Program-made: the position numbers and the translations under genes | Notes under the pieces: model-generated | What the model saw: the letters and a program-made list of their open reading frames with translations, nothing else | What the model was told of the DNA's origin: nothing | The model's database searches: none | Part shown: in pieces, positions 26,345 through 35,301 of the stretch | Numbering within the stretch: position 1 is the stretch's first letter | Layout of the letters: each line of letters opens with the position of its first letter | NCBI RefSeq assembly: GCF_000317225.1 | Contig: NZ_AJLL01000048.1 | Coordinates: 1 to 64,000, forward strand | DNA from: Fischerella thermalis PCC 7521 | GTDB lineage: Bacteria > Cyanobacteriota > Cyanobacteriia > Cyanobacteriales > Nostocaceae | Length of the DNA stretch: 64,000 nucleotides | Direction of reading: 5' to 3'

Positions 26345-27196
26345 ATGAATTCGACAACTATCAACTTAGGTACTATTCAAGAGACCCTGCTGATTACACT
26401 ATGGGCACGGGCGGTTGAGATGAAGCAACTCGATCCCATCCTAACTGATCCAAAAGCTGCCGAACTCTTGACTCAAATTGACTATGACTTCCAGAAATTC
26501 TTCCAGGAGAAAAGCTCTCAAACTGCGGTGTGTATTCGAGGCAAAGCATTTGACAAGATAGTTAGCGAGTTTCTGCAAAAGTATCCCCAAACTCCTGTTG
26601 TAGAAATTGGCGCGGGTTTAAATACCCGATTTGAGCGATTAGATAATGGCAGCCTGCGCTGGTTTGATTTAGATTTACCAGATGCAATGACAGTAAGAAA
26701 AAGCTTTTTTGAGGAAAGCGATCGCCGTCAGTTCATCTCAGCTTCAGTGTTGGAAACAGGGTGGATAGAGTCAGTCAAAGCTTCAACAGATGGGCCAATC
26801 TTGTTCATTGCCGAAGGAGTGCTACTTTTTTTTTCTGAGCAACAGGTCAAGACTCTGTTTGCTACATTAGCAGAACAATTTCCGGGTTCTTGGATTGTGT
26901 TTGATGCAATTTCCCGACTCTTGCTAGCAGTTCGACACAGATTTGATGCAGTCAAACATACGAGTGCTAAATTCCAGTGGGGAATTTGGAACATTCAGGA
27001 AATAGAGACTTGGGACTCTAGATATCAGTTGTGTCGATCACTATATATTCCAGGAGACTTTAACCAATACTTGACGAGATTTCCCTGGATGGAATATGTA
27101 TTGATGAAGCTATTTCCTGGCTTCCAACGTATGTCTGGAGTTCATCTAGTTAAATTAAGCTCAAAGAACAAAGGCAAAGGGCAGTCCCAAGCATGA
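26345..27196 (+). CDS. Class I SAM-dependent methyltransferase, LCM/PPM (TcmP-like) family
   Basis: The 283-residue product belongs to the leucine-carboxyl-methyltransferase-type family. The N-terminus TIQETLLITLWARAVEMKQ with the LTDPKAAELL motif is followed by SAM motif I VVEIGAGLNTRFERL (about 95-109), the acidic DLDLPDAM and the family's ILFIAEGVLLFFSEQQV. Family members O-methylate small acidic or polyketide substrates, or protein C-termini. The substrate here is unknown. It is downstream of the GT2 gene on the same strand and ends at a strong bidirectional hairpin. Confidence 0.9.
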   Translation: MNSTTINLGTIQETLLITLWARAVEMKQLDPILTDPKAAELLTQIDYDFQKFFQEKSSQTAVCIRGKAFDKIVSEFLQKYPQTPVVEIGAGLNTRFERLDNGSLRWFDLDLPDAMTVRKSFFEESDRRQFISASVLETGWIESVKASTDGPILFIAEGVLLFFSEQQVKTLFATLAEQFPGSWIVFDAISRLLLAVRHRFDAVKHTSAKFQWGIWNIQEIETWDSRYQLCRSLYIPGDFNQYLTRFPWMEYVLMKLFPGFQRMSGVHLVKLSSKNKGKGQSQA

Positions 27197-27211
27197 AAAA
27201 AACTCACAAGA

Positions 27212-27245
27212 GATACCCCTCTCCAAACCCACGGAGAGGGGTGTC
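27212..27245. terminator. Bidirectional terminator between methyltransferase and photolyase genes
   Basis: GATACCCCTCTCC (27212-27224) pairs with GGAGAGGGGTGTC (27233-27245) over 13 bp with an 8-base loop. It sits between convergent genes and can serve both. Confidence 0.82.
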
Positions 27246-27247
27246 CT

Positions 27248-28690
27248 TTATCCTAAAGGCTGAACTTTTTGCTGTTGATAACGTTCTTTAAACATCTTTT
27301 GCTGTAGTTTATGATCCACAATTGGAGCAGGATAACCAACAGCCTGACGTTCTAAAGGTGTAATTTTACCAGTAACTAAATACTCGGTATCAAACGAACG
27401 CAACTCAGGAACCCATTGCCGAATATATTCAGCTTCTGGATCAAACTTTTGTGCTTGACTGGCGGGGTTAAAAATACGTACTGGTTTGGGATCCATACCA
27501 CTAGAAGCACTCCATTGCCAACCACCATTATTTGCAGATAAATCACCATCAATTAGTTTCTGCATGAAGTATCTTTCCCCCATTTGGGGATTAATGAGCA
27601 AATCTTTAGTCAAGAAACTGGCAACAATCATCCGACAACGATTGTGCATCCAGCCAATTTCATTCATCTGACGCATTGCTGCATCAACGATAGGATAACC
27701 AGTTTTACCCTCACACCAAGCTTGGAAATGTTCGTGGTTAATCTCCCAAGGAAAATTTTTGAAGGCGTCGCGGTAAGCACCCGCTGCTAATTCGGGAAAA
27801 TTGTACATAGCGTGTTGATAAAATTCCCGCCATGCTAATTCTTGTTGCCAAGTACGGATATTGCTTTGTGTTTCTTCGCTGCGACTGTTTTCCCAGACTT
27901 GTTGTGTAGCTTGCCAAACTCTGCGAATGCCGATCGCACCAAATTTTAATGCTGCACTCAAGCGAGATGTACCGTCAACTGCTGGGAAATTTCGCTGTTC
28001 TTGATATTCGTTAATCGCGCGATCGCAAAATTCTTCTAAGCGTTCTTGTGCTGCTTGTTCTCCTGGGGCAATAATTAATTCTCCATCCCAGACAAATCCT
28101 AAATCTTTAGCTGAGGGTAGTGCAATAACTCCAGCACTTTTAGCAATTTCTTTTTCTTTTTCTGTTAAACCCTCAGCATTTTCTAGAGTTGCTACTGGTT
28201 CTGCCTTTGGTTTGCTAATCCAATTTTTCCAAAAGGGTGTGTAAACAGTGTAGGGTTGATTGGAACCAGTGCGAATATCTTCTGGTGCGTGCAATACTTG
28301 ATCCCAGTTATTTTCCAGGAACTCAATACCTTTTTCTTTGAGTGCAGATATTATAGTGCGATCGCGTTCTTGAGAATAGGGTTCTACATCCCAATTCCAG
28401 AATACAGCCTTTGCACCTAATGCCACCGCCAGTGCTGGAATTGCTTGTGTCGGATGAGCGTGGAGTATCAATAACTGGCTACCAGCTTGTGCATATCGTT
28501 TTTGTAGTGCTTGCAAACAACCAATCATATAAGTCACTCGCACAGGGGCGACATCATCCCGTTCCAGAATATTTGGATCAAGGCAAAATACACCGACAAC
28601 TTTTGCACTACGTTGTCGTGCGGTGGCAAGCCCGGTATTATCAGAAATGCGTAAATCGCGACGATGCCAAAACAGAATTAAGTCAGACAT
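27248..28690 (-). CDS. phr: Deoxyribodipyrimidine photolyase (CPD photolyase, class I)
   Basis: The 480-residue product starts with the photolyase domain ([18 protein letters not shown]). The C-terminal FAD domain has [54 protein letters not shown] and [20 protein letters not shown]. The Asn and Trp residues of the FAD site and the electron-transfer tryptophans are in the usual places. It repairs cyclobutane pyrimidine dimers with light; cyanobacterial class I enzymes normally use 8-HDF as antenna. Cryptochrome function is less likely given the intact CPD-site pattern. It is divergent from the YbjN gene. Confidence 0.96.
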   Translation of the reverse strand: MSDLILFWHRRDLRISDNTGLATARQRSAKVVGVFCLDPNILERDDVAPVRVTYMIGCLQALQKRYAQAGSQLLILHAHPTQAIPALAVALGAKAVFWNWDVEPYSQERDRTIISALKEKGIEFLENNWDQVLHAPEDIRTGSNQPYTVYTPFWKNWISKPKAEPVATLENAEGLTEKEKEIAKSAGVIALPSAKDLGFVWDGELIIAPGEQAAQERLEEFCDRAINEYQEQRNFPAVDGTSRLSAALKFGAIGIRRVWQATQQVWENSRSEETQSNIRTWQQELAWREFYQHAMYNFPELAAGAYRDAFKNFPWEINHEHFQAWCEGKTGYPIVDAAMRQMNEIGWMHNRCRMIVASFLTKDLLINPQMGERYFMQKLIDGDLSANNGGWQWSASSGMDPKPVRIFNPASQAQKFDPEAEYIRQWVPELRSFDTEYLVTGKITPLERQAVGYPAPIVDHKLQQKMFKERYQQQKVQPLG

Positions 28691-28871
28691 TCACTCATCT
28701 AAATAGTTCGCCTGTACTAGATTAGACCTAATAGTGCTAATTAGCATCAGTCTGCGGAAAAATTCTGCTGTTTGTGGAAGGGGAGGGTTAGGGTGGGGTA
28801 AATTTTCCACCTCTGTGCTGCCAAGGTATAAAGTAGGGGTGGGTGATTCATAAACTTGAGGAAAAATCTGT

Positions 28872-29360
28872 ATGGCAACTTACCAACCAAATCCGGAAGC
28901 GATCGCAACTGAAGAACTGATCAATGAATTGGTCACAGATACCGCAACGATCAACCATGTAGAAGTAATTGAAAACGTGATTGATTCGCTGGAACAAAAT
29001 GACAGTGCTATGGTTAGCCAGTCTCCAGAGGGTAATTATCTCTGGAAATTTACTTATGGCAGTGTAGAAGTTTTTGTCCAGCTTACTGGGACAACAGATG
29101 AGGATACGATCACAGTGTGGTCTCCCGTACTAAAGCTACCTGCTAAAGATGAACCTAAACTAATGCGGCAATTATTGGAAATGAACTGCTCTAGTACTTT
29201 TGAGTCTCGTTTTGGCATTATTGAAAATCAAGTAGTTGTACTGGCTACGCGCACATTAGCAGAGTTGTCTGCTAGCGAAGTCTCACGCCTGATCACTGTT
29301 GTGGCAACAATCGCCGATACTAACGACGAAACTTTACACTCAGAATTTAGTATAGCTTAA
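28872..29360 (+). CDS. YbjN-domain protein
   Basis: The 162-residue protein matches cyanobacterial YbjN-domain proteins. It opens TEELINELVTDTATINHVEVIENVIDSLEQ, continues with the beta-rich YLWKFTYGSVEVFVQLTG and VWSPVLKLP, and then has the helical LMRQLLEMNCSSTFESRFGI block. The fold is like type III secretion chaperones, suggesting a binding role. E. coli YbjN affects motility and stress, but the cyanobacterial role is unknown. It is cytosolic. The lipoate-ligase-family gene follows after 27 bases, probably in one operon. Confidence 0.85.
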   Translation: MATYQPNPEAIATEELINELVTDTATINHVEVIENVIDSLEQNDSAMVSQSPEGNYLWKFTYGSVEVFVQLTGTTDEDTITVWSPVLKLPAKDEPKLMRQLLEMNCSSTFESRFGIIENQVVVLATRTLAELSASEVSRLITVVATIADTNDETLHSEFSIA

Positions 29361-29387
29361 GTAATTATATGGGGATTTGCTGTATAA

Positions 29388-30125
29388 ATGCATAACAAGC
29401 AGATTTGGCGACTAATTCCTTTACTAGAAGCCAGTGGCAATATGCAGATGGCTATTGATCATTGGTTATTAGAAAAGCACTTATCGGGACAGCATCCCCC
29501 TTCTTTGCGATTTTATACATGGTCGCCAGTCGCTATTTCCCTTGGCTATCATCAACACAAGTATCCTCAACATTGGCAGAATTTAACTTGGCAAGGTCAA
29601 AAAGTAGATTTGGTAAGGCGTCCCACTGGCGGACGGGCAGTTTTGCACCAAGGTGATTTAACTTACGCTGTCGTCACATCTGGACTCAGTGGTAATCGCA
29701 TTGAAGCGTACCAAAAAATTTGTGAGTTTTTAATTCAAGGATGGCGTCAGCTTGGCATAGATTTACACTACGGTAGCGCTGGTCGGGGTTACATCCACAA
29801 CCCAAACTGTTTCGGTACTACTACTGGTGCAGATTTAATCACAAAAGATGGTTATAAACTCATTGGTAGCGCCCAGTTACGACGTGGTAAGGCTATCTTG
29901 CAACATGGTTCAATGCGTTTGCAACCAGATGTAGAATTATTTGCCGAAGTATTTGGCAGTGAGTCATTTAGTTGTCTGCAAATTCCGCAAAATTTGAGCA
30001 TGGAAAAGATTATTGCAGTTTTGCTCACTACTGCTAGTGATTGCTTTGATATGCAGTTTTCTGTGCAACCACTTTCTGAAGATGAATGGCAAGCCATTTT
30101 GGCGCTAAGTCAACCAACAGAATAA
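29388..30125 (+). CDS. Lipoate-protein ligase / octanoyltransferase family protein (BPL_LplA_LipB)
   Basis: The 245-residue product has the LplA-like catalytic domain. MQMAIDHWLLEKH is the helix near the active site, FYTWSPVAISLGYHQ the substrate strand, DLVRRPTGGRAVLHQGDLTYAVV (about 76-98, split here only by the reading) the RRxTGGGAVxH motif, and ADLITKDGYKLIGSAQLRR has the conserved lysine. The HGSM motif follows. This form (about 240 residues, no accessory domain) is like LipM/LipL octanoyltransferases, so transfer of octanoyl to GcvH/E2 is as likely as ATP-dependent lipoate ligation. It is coupled to the YbjN gene. Confidence 0.85.
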   Translation: MHNKQIWRLIPLLEASGNMQMAIDHWLLEKHLSGQHPPSLRFYTWSPVAISLGYHQHKYPQHWQNLTWQGQKVDLVRRPTGGRAVLHQGDLTYAVVTSGLSGNRIEAYQKICEFLIQGWRQLGIDLHYGSAGRGYIHNPNCFGTTTGADLITKDGYKLIGSAQLRRGKAILQHGSMRLQPDVELFAEVFGSESFSCLQIPQNLSMEKIIAVLLTTASDCFDMQFSVQPLSEDEWQAILALSQPTE

Positions 30126-30128
30126 TTC

Positions 30129-30470
30129 CTATTCAAGCTTATTCCATATCCTTTCTAACATTTCAATTTGCTTTTTCCTTTCAATACCAATCTGTTCCTC
30201 AGTATTAGAGATCATCTTTTGTTGATTTTTCAAGTTTTCAAATTCTTTGAGGATCTGAGTCATTTGCTGTTCACGCTGCTTTTTATACCTATTGGACTGA
30301 TATTTTCCTAAAATAAAACCCAAGATTAAAGAACTAATGAAAACTACTGCAAACAAGCCGATATTGTCATTTGTTTGCTTAACAGAGGTTCCTTGATTAG
30401 GCTTTTCTGTTGCAGAAGGGACTGTAACAGAAACAGCTTGTATATTTTTAGCGGCTTTTGCAATCAGCAT
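30129..30470 (-). CDS. Hypothetical membrane-anchored coiled-coil protein
   Basis: No known family is recognised. The 113-residue product has a polar Ser/Thr-rich N-terminal segment (1-35), one membrane helix (GLFAVVFISSLILGFILG, about 38-55) and a long charged helix (residues 58-112, KKQREQQMTQILKEFENLKN onward) with coiled-coil heptads. It ends 3 bases from the stop of the convergent lipoate-ligase gene. A repeat-rich gap lies upstream. Confidence 0.65.
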   Translation of the reverse strand: MLIAKAAKNIQAVSVTVPSATEKPNQGTSVKQTNDNIGLFAVVFISSLILGFILGKYQSNRYKKQREQQMTQILKEFENLKNQQKMISNTEEQIGIERKKQIEMLERIWNKLE

Positions 30471-30854
30471 AATTACAGCATTATTTTCAGTTATCAGTTA
30501 TCAGTTTGCAAATTCTATTACTTACTGTTAACTGTTCTACTCACCTCTTAATTTTAGGCGTTGCTGAATCAAAATATGAATTTACGGCGTTGCAGAGAAA
30601 GCGGGATGATTTTATTTTCTCTTTTAATTGAAAAACTCAATTGTTGGCGTTCTTGGCATCTACCCTACGGGAAGCCGCTTGAGCGCGTCTATGGCGGTTC
30701 ATTACACCCTGCGGGAAGCCGCTACGCGTCTACATCCCCATTTTATGCAACGCCGAATTTACAATTTACGGGTGTGACCAGACGTAGCAAATAGTTGTAG
30801 TGAGCCAAAGTACTAAAGTTTGAGTGTTGGGATTAGCAACCTCAGTTCAATGAT
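30471..30854. other. Repeat-filled intergenic region
   Basis: The gap holds a MITE-like element with GGCGTTGC ends (30557-30754) that encloses two copies of the CCCT(A/G)CGGGAAGCCGCT repeat (30663-30691 and 30705-30732). A 77-residue frame crossing it is repeat translation and not a gene. Confidence 0.65.
30557..30754. mobile_element. MITE-like remnant with GGCGTTGC inverted ends
   Basis: GGCGTTGC at 30557-30564 and again at 30586-30593 faces GCAACGCC at 30747-30754. The inner pair extends to about 14 bases (AATTTACGGCGTTGC against GCAACGCCGAATTT). There is no transposase or obvious target duplication, so a non-autonomous element or IS remnant is inferred. Confidence 0.45.
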
Positions 30855-32123
30855 TCAACCGCGATCGCGTTCCAAATCATCAATCACTTTTTCCATGTAC
30901 CATTCTTCTGACATTCCAGGATAGTATCTCTTGGCTTGATCAATTAACCTCTGGGCTATTTCCCAATATCCTCCGACCAGTCTCAATAAGCGTTGCCGTA
31001 GCATGTTATACTGAGTTTGCTTAGATTCAATGCTTGGAGACTGGATTTTTTTGAGACTTTCAACGACGTGTTCGTAATTTTTCCAGTCTTCTTTTTCACA
31101 AAATATACTTGCTGCTTGCTGATAATCTGCTATGGCACGTTGCATTTCTTCCATGTGGGCATAAGCAAGACCGCGATTGTAATAGGCTTGAGGATCATCA
31201 GGGTTAATTTGTAGAGCTTTAGTATAGTCAGTTACCGCACTGACATAATTACCCATTGCTCGGTAAACATTACCTCTGGCAATATAAAGCAGGGCATCCT
31301 CAGGTTTTATTTGCAGTGCTTGGTTAAAATCTGTGATCGCTCCTTGATGATCTCCTAGCTGAAAACGCGTCCTTCCTCGGTTGCGATAGACAATCGCATC
31401 TTGAAAATTGAGTTGTAGCGCTTGGTTAAAATCTGCGATCGCTTCACGATAGTTTCCCTGTTTATAACGTACCACCCCACGACAGCAATAAGCTTGTGCA
31501 TCTTGCGGATCGACTTGCAACACCCAGTTTAAATCTTCTAAAGCTTGGCGAGTATCCCCCTTTTCTGCCTTTTCCAACAACTGAGTGAAATATTCCTGTG
31601 GCGACATAATCGGTTTAGTTGGGGTAGGGCGTTGCTGAACCACAGTCAGATTTTGTTTAGGTTGCAGTTGTTTAATTTTTTCCAAACACAGACGACAGTT
31701 ATCTTTATCCTTTTGCTGTAGATATAAATCCGCAGCTAACTTAAAGTTAGCGATCGCATCATGGACACGGCCCATTTTGCGGTATATAATCCCCCGTAAA
31801 TTATAAGCCGCAGCATGATTGCGATTGAGACGAATAACCTGGTTCGCATCTGCAAGCGCCCCCGGGAAATTTTTCAGCGCCACTCTTGCCAAAGCGCGAC
31901 AATAATAAGCCTCAACACTTTCAGTATTTAGTTGTAGAGCTTCCGTATAATCAGAAACAGCCAAGAGAATTTCGCCAGAATCATAGTATGCTAAACCCCG
32001 TTGGCAGAAAGCATCAGCAAAGTGAGGGTTGATCTCAATAGCACGAGTAAATTCCGCGATCGCTCCAGCATAATCTTTTTGCTTTGCTCTAGCCAATCCC
32101 CTATTGTAAAAATCATCATTCAT
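30855..32123 (-). CDS. TPR-repeat protein
   Basis: The 422-residue product has two blocks of tetratricopeptide repeats: about four in residues 1-145 (YNRGLARAKQKDYAGAIAEF and so on) and about five in residues 185-345. They are joined by a Pro/Gln linker (QPKQNLTVVQQRPTPTKP) and followed by a 60-residue helical tail (YYPGMSEEWYMEKVIDDL). It should be a cytosolic protein-binding scaffold; the partner is unknown. It is divergent from sfsA with only 21 bases between start codons, so promoters overlap coding sequence of the neighbour or leaders are very short. Confidence 0.92.
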   Translation of the reverse strand: MNDDFYNRGLARAKQKDYAGAIAEFTRAIEINPHFADAFCQRGLAYYDSGEILLAVSDYTEALQLNTESVEAYYCRALARVALKNFPGALADANQVIRLNRNHAAAYNLRGIIYRKMGRVHDAIANFKLAADLYLQQKDKDNCRLCLEKIKQLQPKQNLTVVQQRPTPTKPIMSPQEYFTQLLEKAEKGDTRQALEDLNWVLQVDPQDAQAYCCRGVVRYKQGNYREAIADFNQALQLNFQDAIVYRNRGRTRFQLGDHQGAITDFNQALQIKPEDALLYIARGNVYRAMGNYVSAVTDYTKALQINPDDPQAYYNRGLAYAHMEEMQRAIADYQQAASIFCEKEDWKNYEHVVESLKKIQSPSIESKQTQYNMLRQRLLRLVGGYWEIAQRLIDQAKRYYPGMSEEWYMEKVIDDLERDRG

Positions 32124-32144
32124 ATAACTACTAACTACTAGCTA

Positions 32145-33005
32145 ATGACTACCGACTACCTTTACTATTACCCAACTTTATACCCTGGTATTTTACTCAG
32201 ACGCTATAAACGCTTTTTTGCTGATATTGAACTTGCTTCTGGAGAGGTAGTGACAGCACATTGTCCAAATACAGGACCAATGACAGGAGTGTGTATCCCT
32301 GGTAATGCAGTGCAGCTTTCTAAAAGTGAGAATCCTAACCGTAAATTAGCCTACACCTGGGAATTAATTCAAGTGCATGATAATGAACCAACTTGGGTAG
32401 GCGTTAATACAAGTTTGCCTAATCGCGTTATTAAATTAGCATTAGAAAAAAATCTTTTCCCCCAGTTGGGTAAATATAGTCAAATTCGTGGTGAAGTCAT
32501 CTACGGACAAGATAAAAAAAGCCGAGTAGATTTTTTTCTATCTGCAACCGCAACAGTAACCCAACAAGCAAATTCATTACTAATCGACGTAGATAAAACA
32601 ATTTTATCTGAAGCATCATCACGAGAAGACAGTAAATTGCTAATCACAGATTATCATCGTCCGATTTATTTAGAAGTAAAAAACACTACTTGGGCCCAGG
32701 ACAAACTCGCCCTATTTCCCGACACAGAAACAACAAGAGGACAAAAACATCTGCGAGAATTAATGGCACTCCTTCCCCAAAATCGGGCAGTGATGCTTTA
32801 CTTCATTAATCGGGGAGATTGTGAAGATTTTGCCCCTGGTGATAGCGCCGATCCAGTATATGGAAAATTGTTACGGCAAGCAATATCCTTAGGTTTAGAA
32901 GTTCTACCTTGTCGTTTTGAAATCTCACCTATAGGTATCCGCTATTTAGGTTTAGCGAAACTTAAATTATCTTTTACGTCGAACTCACCTAACATTAAGA
33001 TCTAA
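32145..33005 (+). CDS. sfsA: Sugar fermentation stimulation protein SfsA homologue
   Basis: The 286-residue product has the SfsA features LYPGILLRRYKRFFADIELA, TAHCPNTGPMTGV, KSRVDFFL, YLEVKNTTW and ALFPDTETTRGQKHLREL. The D, E and K of the last blocks fit a PD-(D/E)XK nuclease-like core, and the N-terminus is OB-like. The biological role remains unclear in the family. Compared with the usual SfsA of about 235 residues there is an extra segment at about residues 134-170, between VDFFLS and IYLEVKN. Intron or frameshift is not involved; the frame is continuous. Start ATG 32145 lies in a CTAACTA repeat. Confidence 0.92.
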   Translation: MTTDYLYYYPTLYPGILLRRYKRFFADIELASGEVVTAHCPNTGPMTGVCIPGNAVQLSKSENPNRKLAYTWELIQVHDNEPTWVGVNTSLPNRVIKLALEKNLFPQLGKYSQIRGEVIYGQDKKSRVDFFLSATATVTQQANSLLIDVDKTILSEASSREDSKLLITDYHRPIYLEVKNTTWAQDKLALFPDTETTRGQKHLRELMALLPQNRAVMLYFINRGDCEDFAPGDSADPVYGKLLRQAISLGLEVLPCRFEISPIGIRYLGLAKLKLSFTSNSPNIKI

Positions 33006-33013
33006 AAGAATAC

Positions 33014-33113
33014 CAATAATCTATCTGTGATCATCTGTGTGCATCGGTGTACCCTGCACCGATGCCCTCCGCGTACTCTACCTTGAAGCCGATGAGCGCG
33101 TCTACGATTTAAA
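33014..33113 (+). repeat. Composite dispersed repeat, third copy
   Basis: CATCTGTGTGCATCGGTGTA and CCCTGC are followed by a diverged middle, then GAGCGCGTCTACGATTT. The order matches 1887-1960 and the inverted copy at 6486-6580. It is between the convergent sfsA and aldehyde dehydrogenase genes. Confidence 0.75.
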
Positions 33114-33203
33114 AAAATTTTTGTCACAGTTTTAACTCATATCAAACATTAATACTAATGGTTATAAAACAACTACACCCCCACACCCATTTTCAAGTCA
33201 GTA

Positions 33204-34700
33204 CTATTTCCGATTGTCAATCTGTGCTCTTTGCAAGCTACCAGAAAAATCTACATAAACTGTCTTCCATTCTGTGAAAACATCCAAGGTGGTAGTTCCG
33301 GCTTCTCGGTGTCCGTTACCTGTTTGTTTGACGCCGCCAAAGGGCAAATGTACCTCTGCACCGATGGTAGGGCCATTGATGTAGGTGATTCCCGCTTCGA
33401 TATCGCGCATGGCTGTAAAGGCACGGTTGATATCACGGGTATAAATTGAGGAAGAAAGACCGTATTTGGTGTTGTTGAGGATTGATATCGCCTCCTCAAA
33501 GCTATTAACTTTTATTAATGCTACTACTGGCCCAAATATTTCTTCTTGAGCAACTCGCATTTGCGGCGTTACTTCGTCAAGGATTGTTGGTTGAAAGAAG
33601 TAGCCGTTTTCTAGTTCCCCTTCTGTTGCTATTTTTCCACCTATTAATACCTTTGCTCCTTCTGCACGAGCAATATCTAGATATTGGCTGATTCGTTGCA
33701 GTTGTCTTTCGTTGATGATTGGTCCGACTTGTGTGTTTGGATCACTACCAGCACCCAGACGTAATTTGCTGGTACGCTCTTTGAGCATAGCAGTAAATTT
33801 TTCTTTGATGTCTTGATGCAGAATCAGACGACTAGTAGCAGTGCAGCGTTGACCGGCTGTACCAAATGCTCCCCAAACTGCGCCATCTAGGGCTAGTTCT
33901 AAGTCTGCATCTTCCATGACTATTTGAGCATTCTTACCACCCATTTCTAGACAGACGCGTTTGTGAGTCTGTCCACAGATGGAACCAACCTCTGCACCTG
34001 TTTCAGAAGAACCTGTAAAAGACACCAAATCTACATGAGGATGAGCAACTAGAGCTTTTCCAACCTCTTCACCCACGCCATGTACTAGGTTCATGACTCC
34101 TGGTGGTAAACCTGCCTCGGCAAAAATTTCCACTAGTTTTGTAGCACAGGCGGGGGTATCTTCTGCTGGTTTAAAAATAACAGTGTTACCGCAGACTAAA
34201 GCTGGCATGGCTTTCCAGCAGGGAATAGCGATAGGAAAGTTCCAGGGAGTAATGAGGGCGCAGACTCCGATGGGCATCCGTACTGTCATAGCGAATTTGT
34301 TGGGCATTTCTGATGGTGTGGTTTGTCCAAACAAGCGTCGCCCTTCGGCTGCGCTATAAAAAGCACAGTCAATACCTTCTTGTACATCTCCCCGTGCTTC
34401 TGCTATGGGTTTACCCATTTCCCGACAGATTAACTGTGCCAGTTCTTCTTTGTACTTACTTAAAAGTTCCCCGACTTTAAAAACATATTCTGCTCTGGCT
34501 GGGGCGGGAACTAACCGCCAAATTTGGTAAGCTTGACGGGCAGCAACCACTGCTGCTTCTACGTCAGTGCCAGTAGAACGGGGAAAAGTAGCAATGACTT
34601 CACGCTTGTTAGCAGGATTGCGGCTTTCTAAAGTAGCTCCCGCAACAGCGGTTAGCCATTGACCATTAATATAATTACGACAAGTTTGTGGAGTGCTCAT
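33204..34700 (-). CDS. Aldehyde dehydrogenase family protein
   Basis: The 498-residue product has full ALDH length. ITPWNFPIAIPCWK binds NAD(P), FTGSSETGAEVG is the Rossmann turn, LEMGGKNAQIV has the general-base Glu, and FGTAGQRCTATSRLI has the catalytic Cys. The closing motif IFGPVVALIKV and PFGGVKQTGNGHREAG are present. It oxidises an aldehyde to its acid in the cytosol. The sequence is nearest in style to ALDH7-like or semialdehyde-type enzymes; the substrate is not decided. A link with the carotenoid oxygenase of this window (apocarotenal oxidation) is only a speculation. Confidence 0.93.
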   Translation of the reverse strand: MSTPQTCRNYINGQWLTAVAGATLESRNPANKREVIATFPRSTGTDVEAAVVAARQAYQIWRLVPAPARAEYVFKVGELLSKYKEELAQLICREMGKPIAEARGDVQEGIDCAFYSAAEGRRLFGQTTPSEMPNKFAMTVRMPIGVCALITPWNFPIAIPCWKAMPALVCGNTVIFKPAEDTPACATKLVEIFAEAGLPPGVMNLVHGVGEEVGKALVAHPHVDLVSFTGSSETGAEVGSICGQTHKRVCLEMGGKNAQIVMEDADLELALDGAVWGAFGTAGQRCTATSRLILHQDIKEKFTAMLKERTSKLRLGAGSDPNTQVGPIINERQLQRISQYLDIARAEGAKVLIGGKIATEGELENGYFFQPTILDEVTPQMRVAQEEIFGPVVALIKVNSFEEAISILNNTKYGLSSSIYTRDINRAFTAMRDIEAGITYINGPTIGAEVHLPFGGVKQTGNGHREAGTTTLDVFTEWKTVYVDFSGSLQRAQIDNRK

Positions 34701-35301
34701 TCGATTTTGGATTCTGGATTTTAGATTAGTTCTACAGATGAATCTGGGAGGTTTTACCCTTTTCTATACCCCCACGGGCAATTGCCCACAACGAGGAGAT
34801 GAAAAATTAACGTAGACTTAGACTTGCACCTACTTTTTCGTCCGCTAAGAAATTTATTTCTTGGCTCAAAGCTCAAGTAATATCAAGTTCAGCTAATTGC
34901 TTACAATATAATGCTTCGGTGTTGGTCATTGGTTTTTCCCATTACCCTTCGGGTTCGCTACTTTGCCATCCCGGCATAAGCAAAGACGGCAAGTAGTCTC
35001 ACCGATTACCCATTACCTATTACCAGCCCACGGGACAGTATAAGTATTTAAGGGAACATGATGATAGGTTTGCTGTTAAGTTAATCCCCAATACCCATTT
35101 TCAAGATAGTCATTCACGCTCCTGTTTTGGCATAAACCTTGCTATGAAAATTCTTACCCCCTTTTGCCCTCTGCCATCTGCCTTCTTTTCAAGACGACTT
35201 TACAAGAGATTCTACTGAAAGCGCGAAGATTACGGACGTAGTTATGGACAATCAGTTTCTATAATTAATAAAACGAAAGGGAGAAATCCACGAGGCAATA
35301 A
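34701..35301. other. Intergenic region with hairpin repeat
   Basis: This 601-base gap contains ATTACCC-type filler interrupted by a short palindromic segment (34957-34998: GCTACTTTGCC facing GGCAAGTAGT). The final 120 bases are the leader of the Gln-rich exported protein, with AAAGGGAG about 25 bases before the ATG. No gene is seen. Confidence 0.55.
34957..34998. repeat. Palindromic repeat inserted in ATTACCC filler
   Basis: GCTACTTTGCC and GGCAAGTAGT can pair with a loop holding ATCCCGGCATAAGC. The flanks on both sides are ATTACCC text, suggesting that a short repeat inserted into a tandem array. Confidence 0.5.

Noticed and set aside
30561-30794. 77-residue open frame in the repeat region
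   Set aside because: It is composed of translated dispersed repeats (LPYGKPLER, PAGSRYAS) with no RBS.
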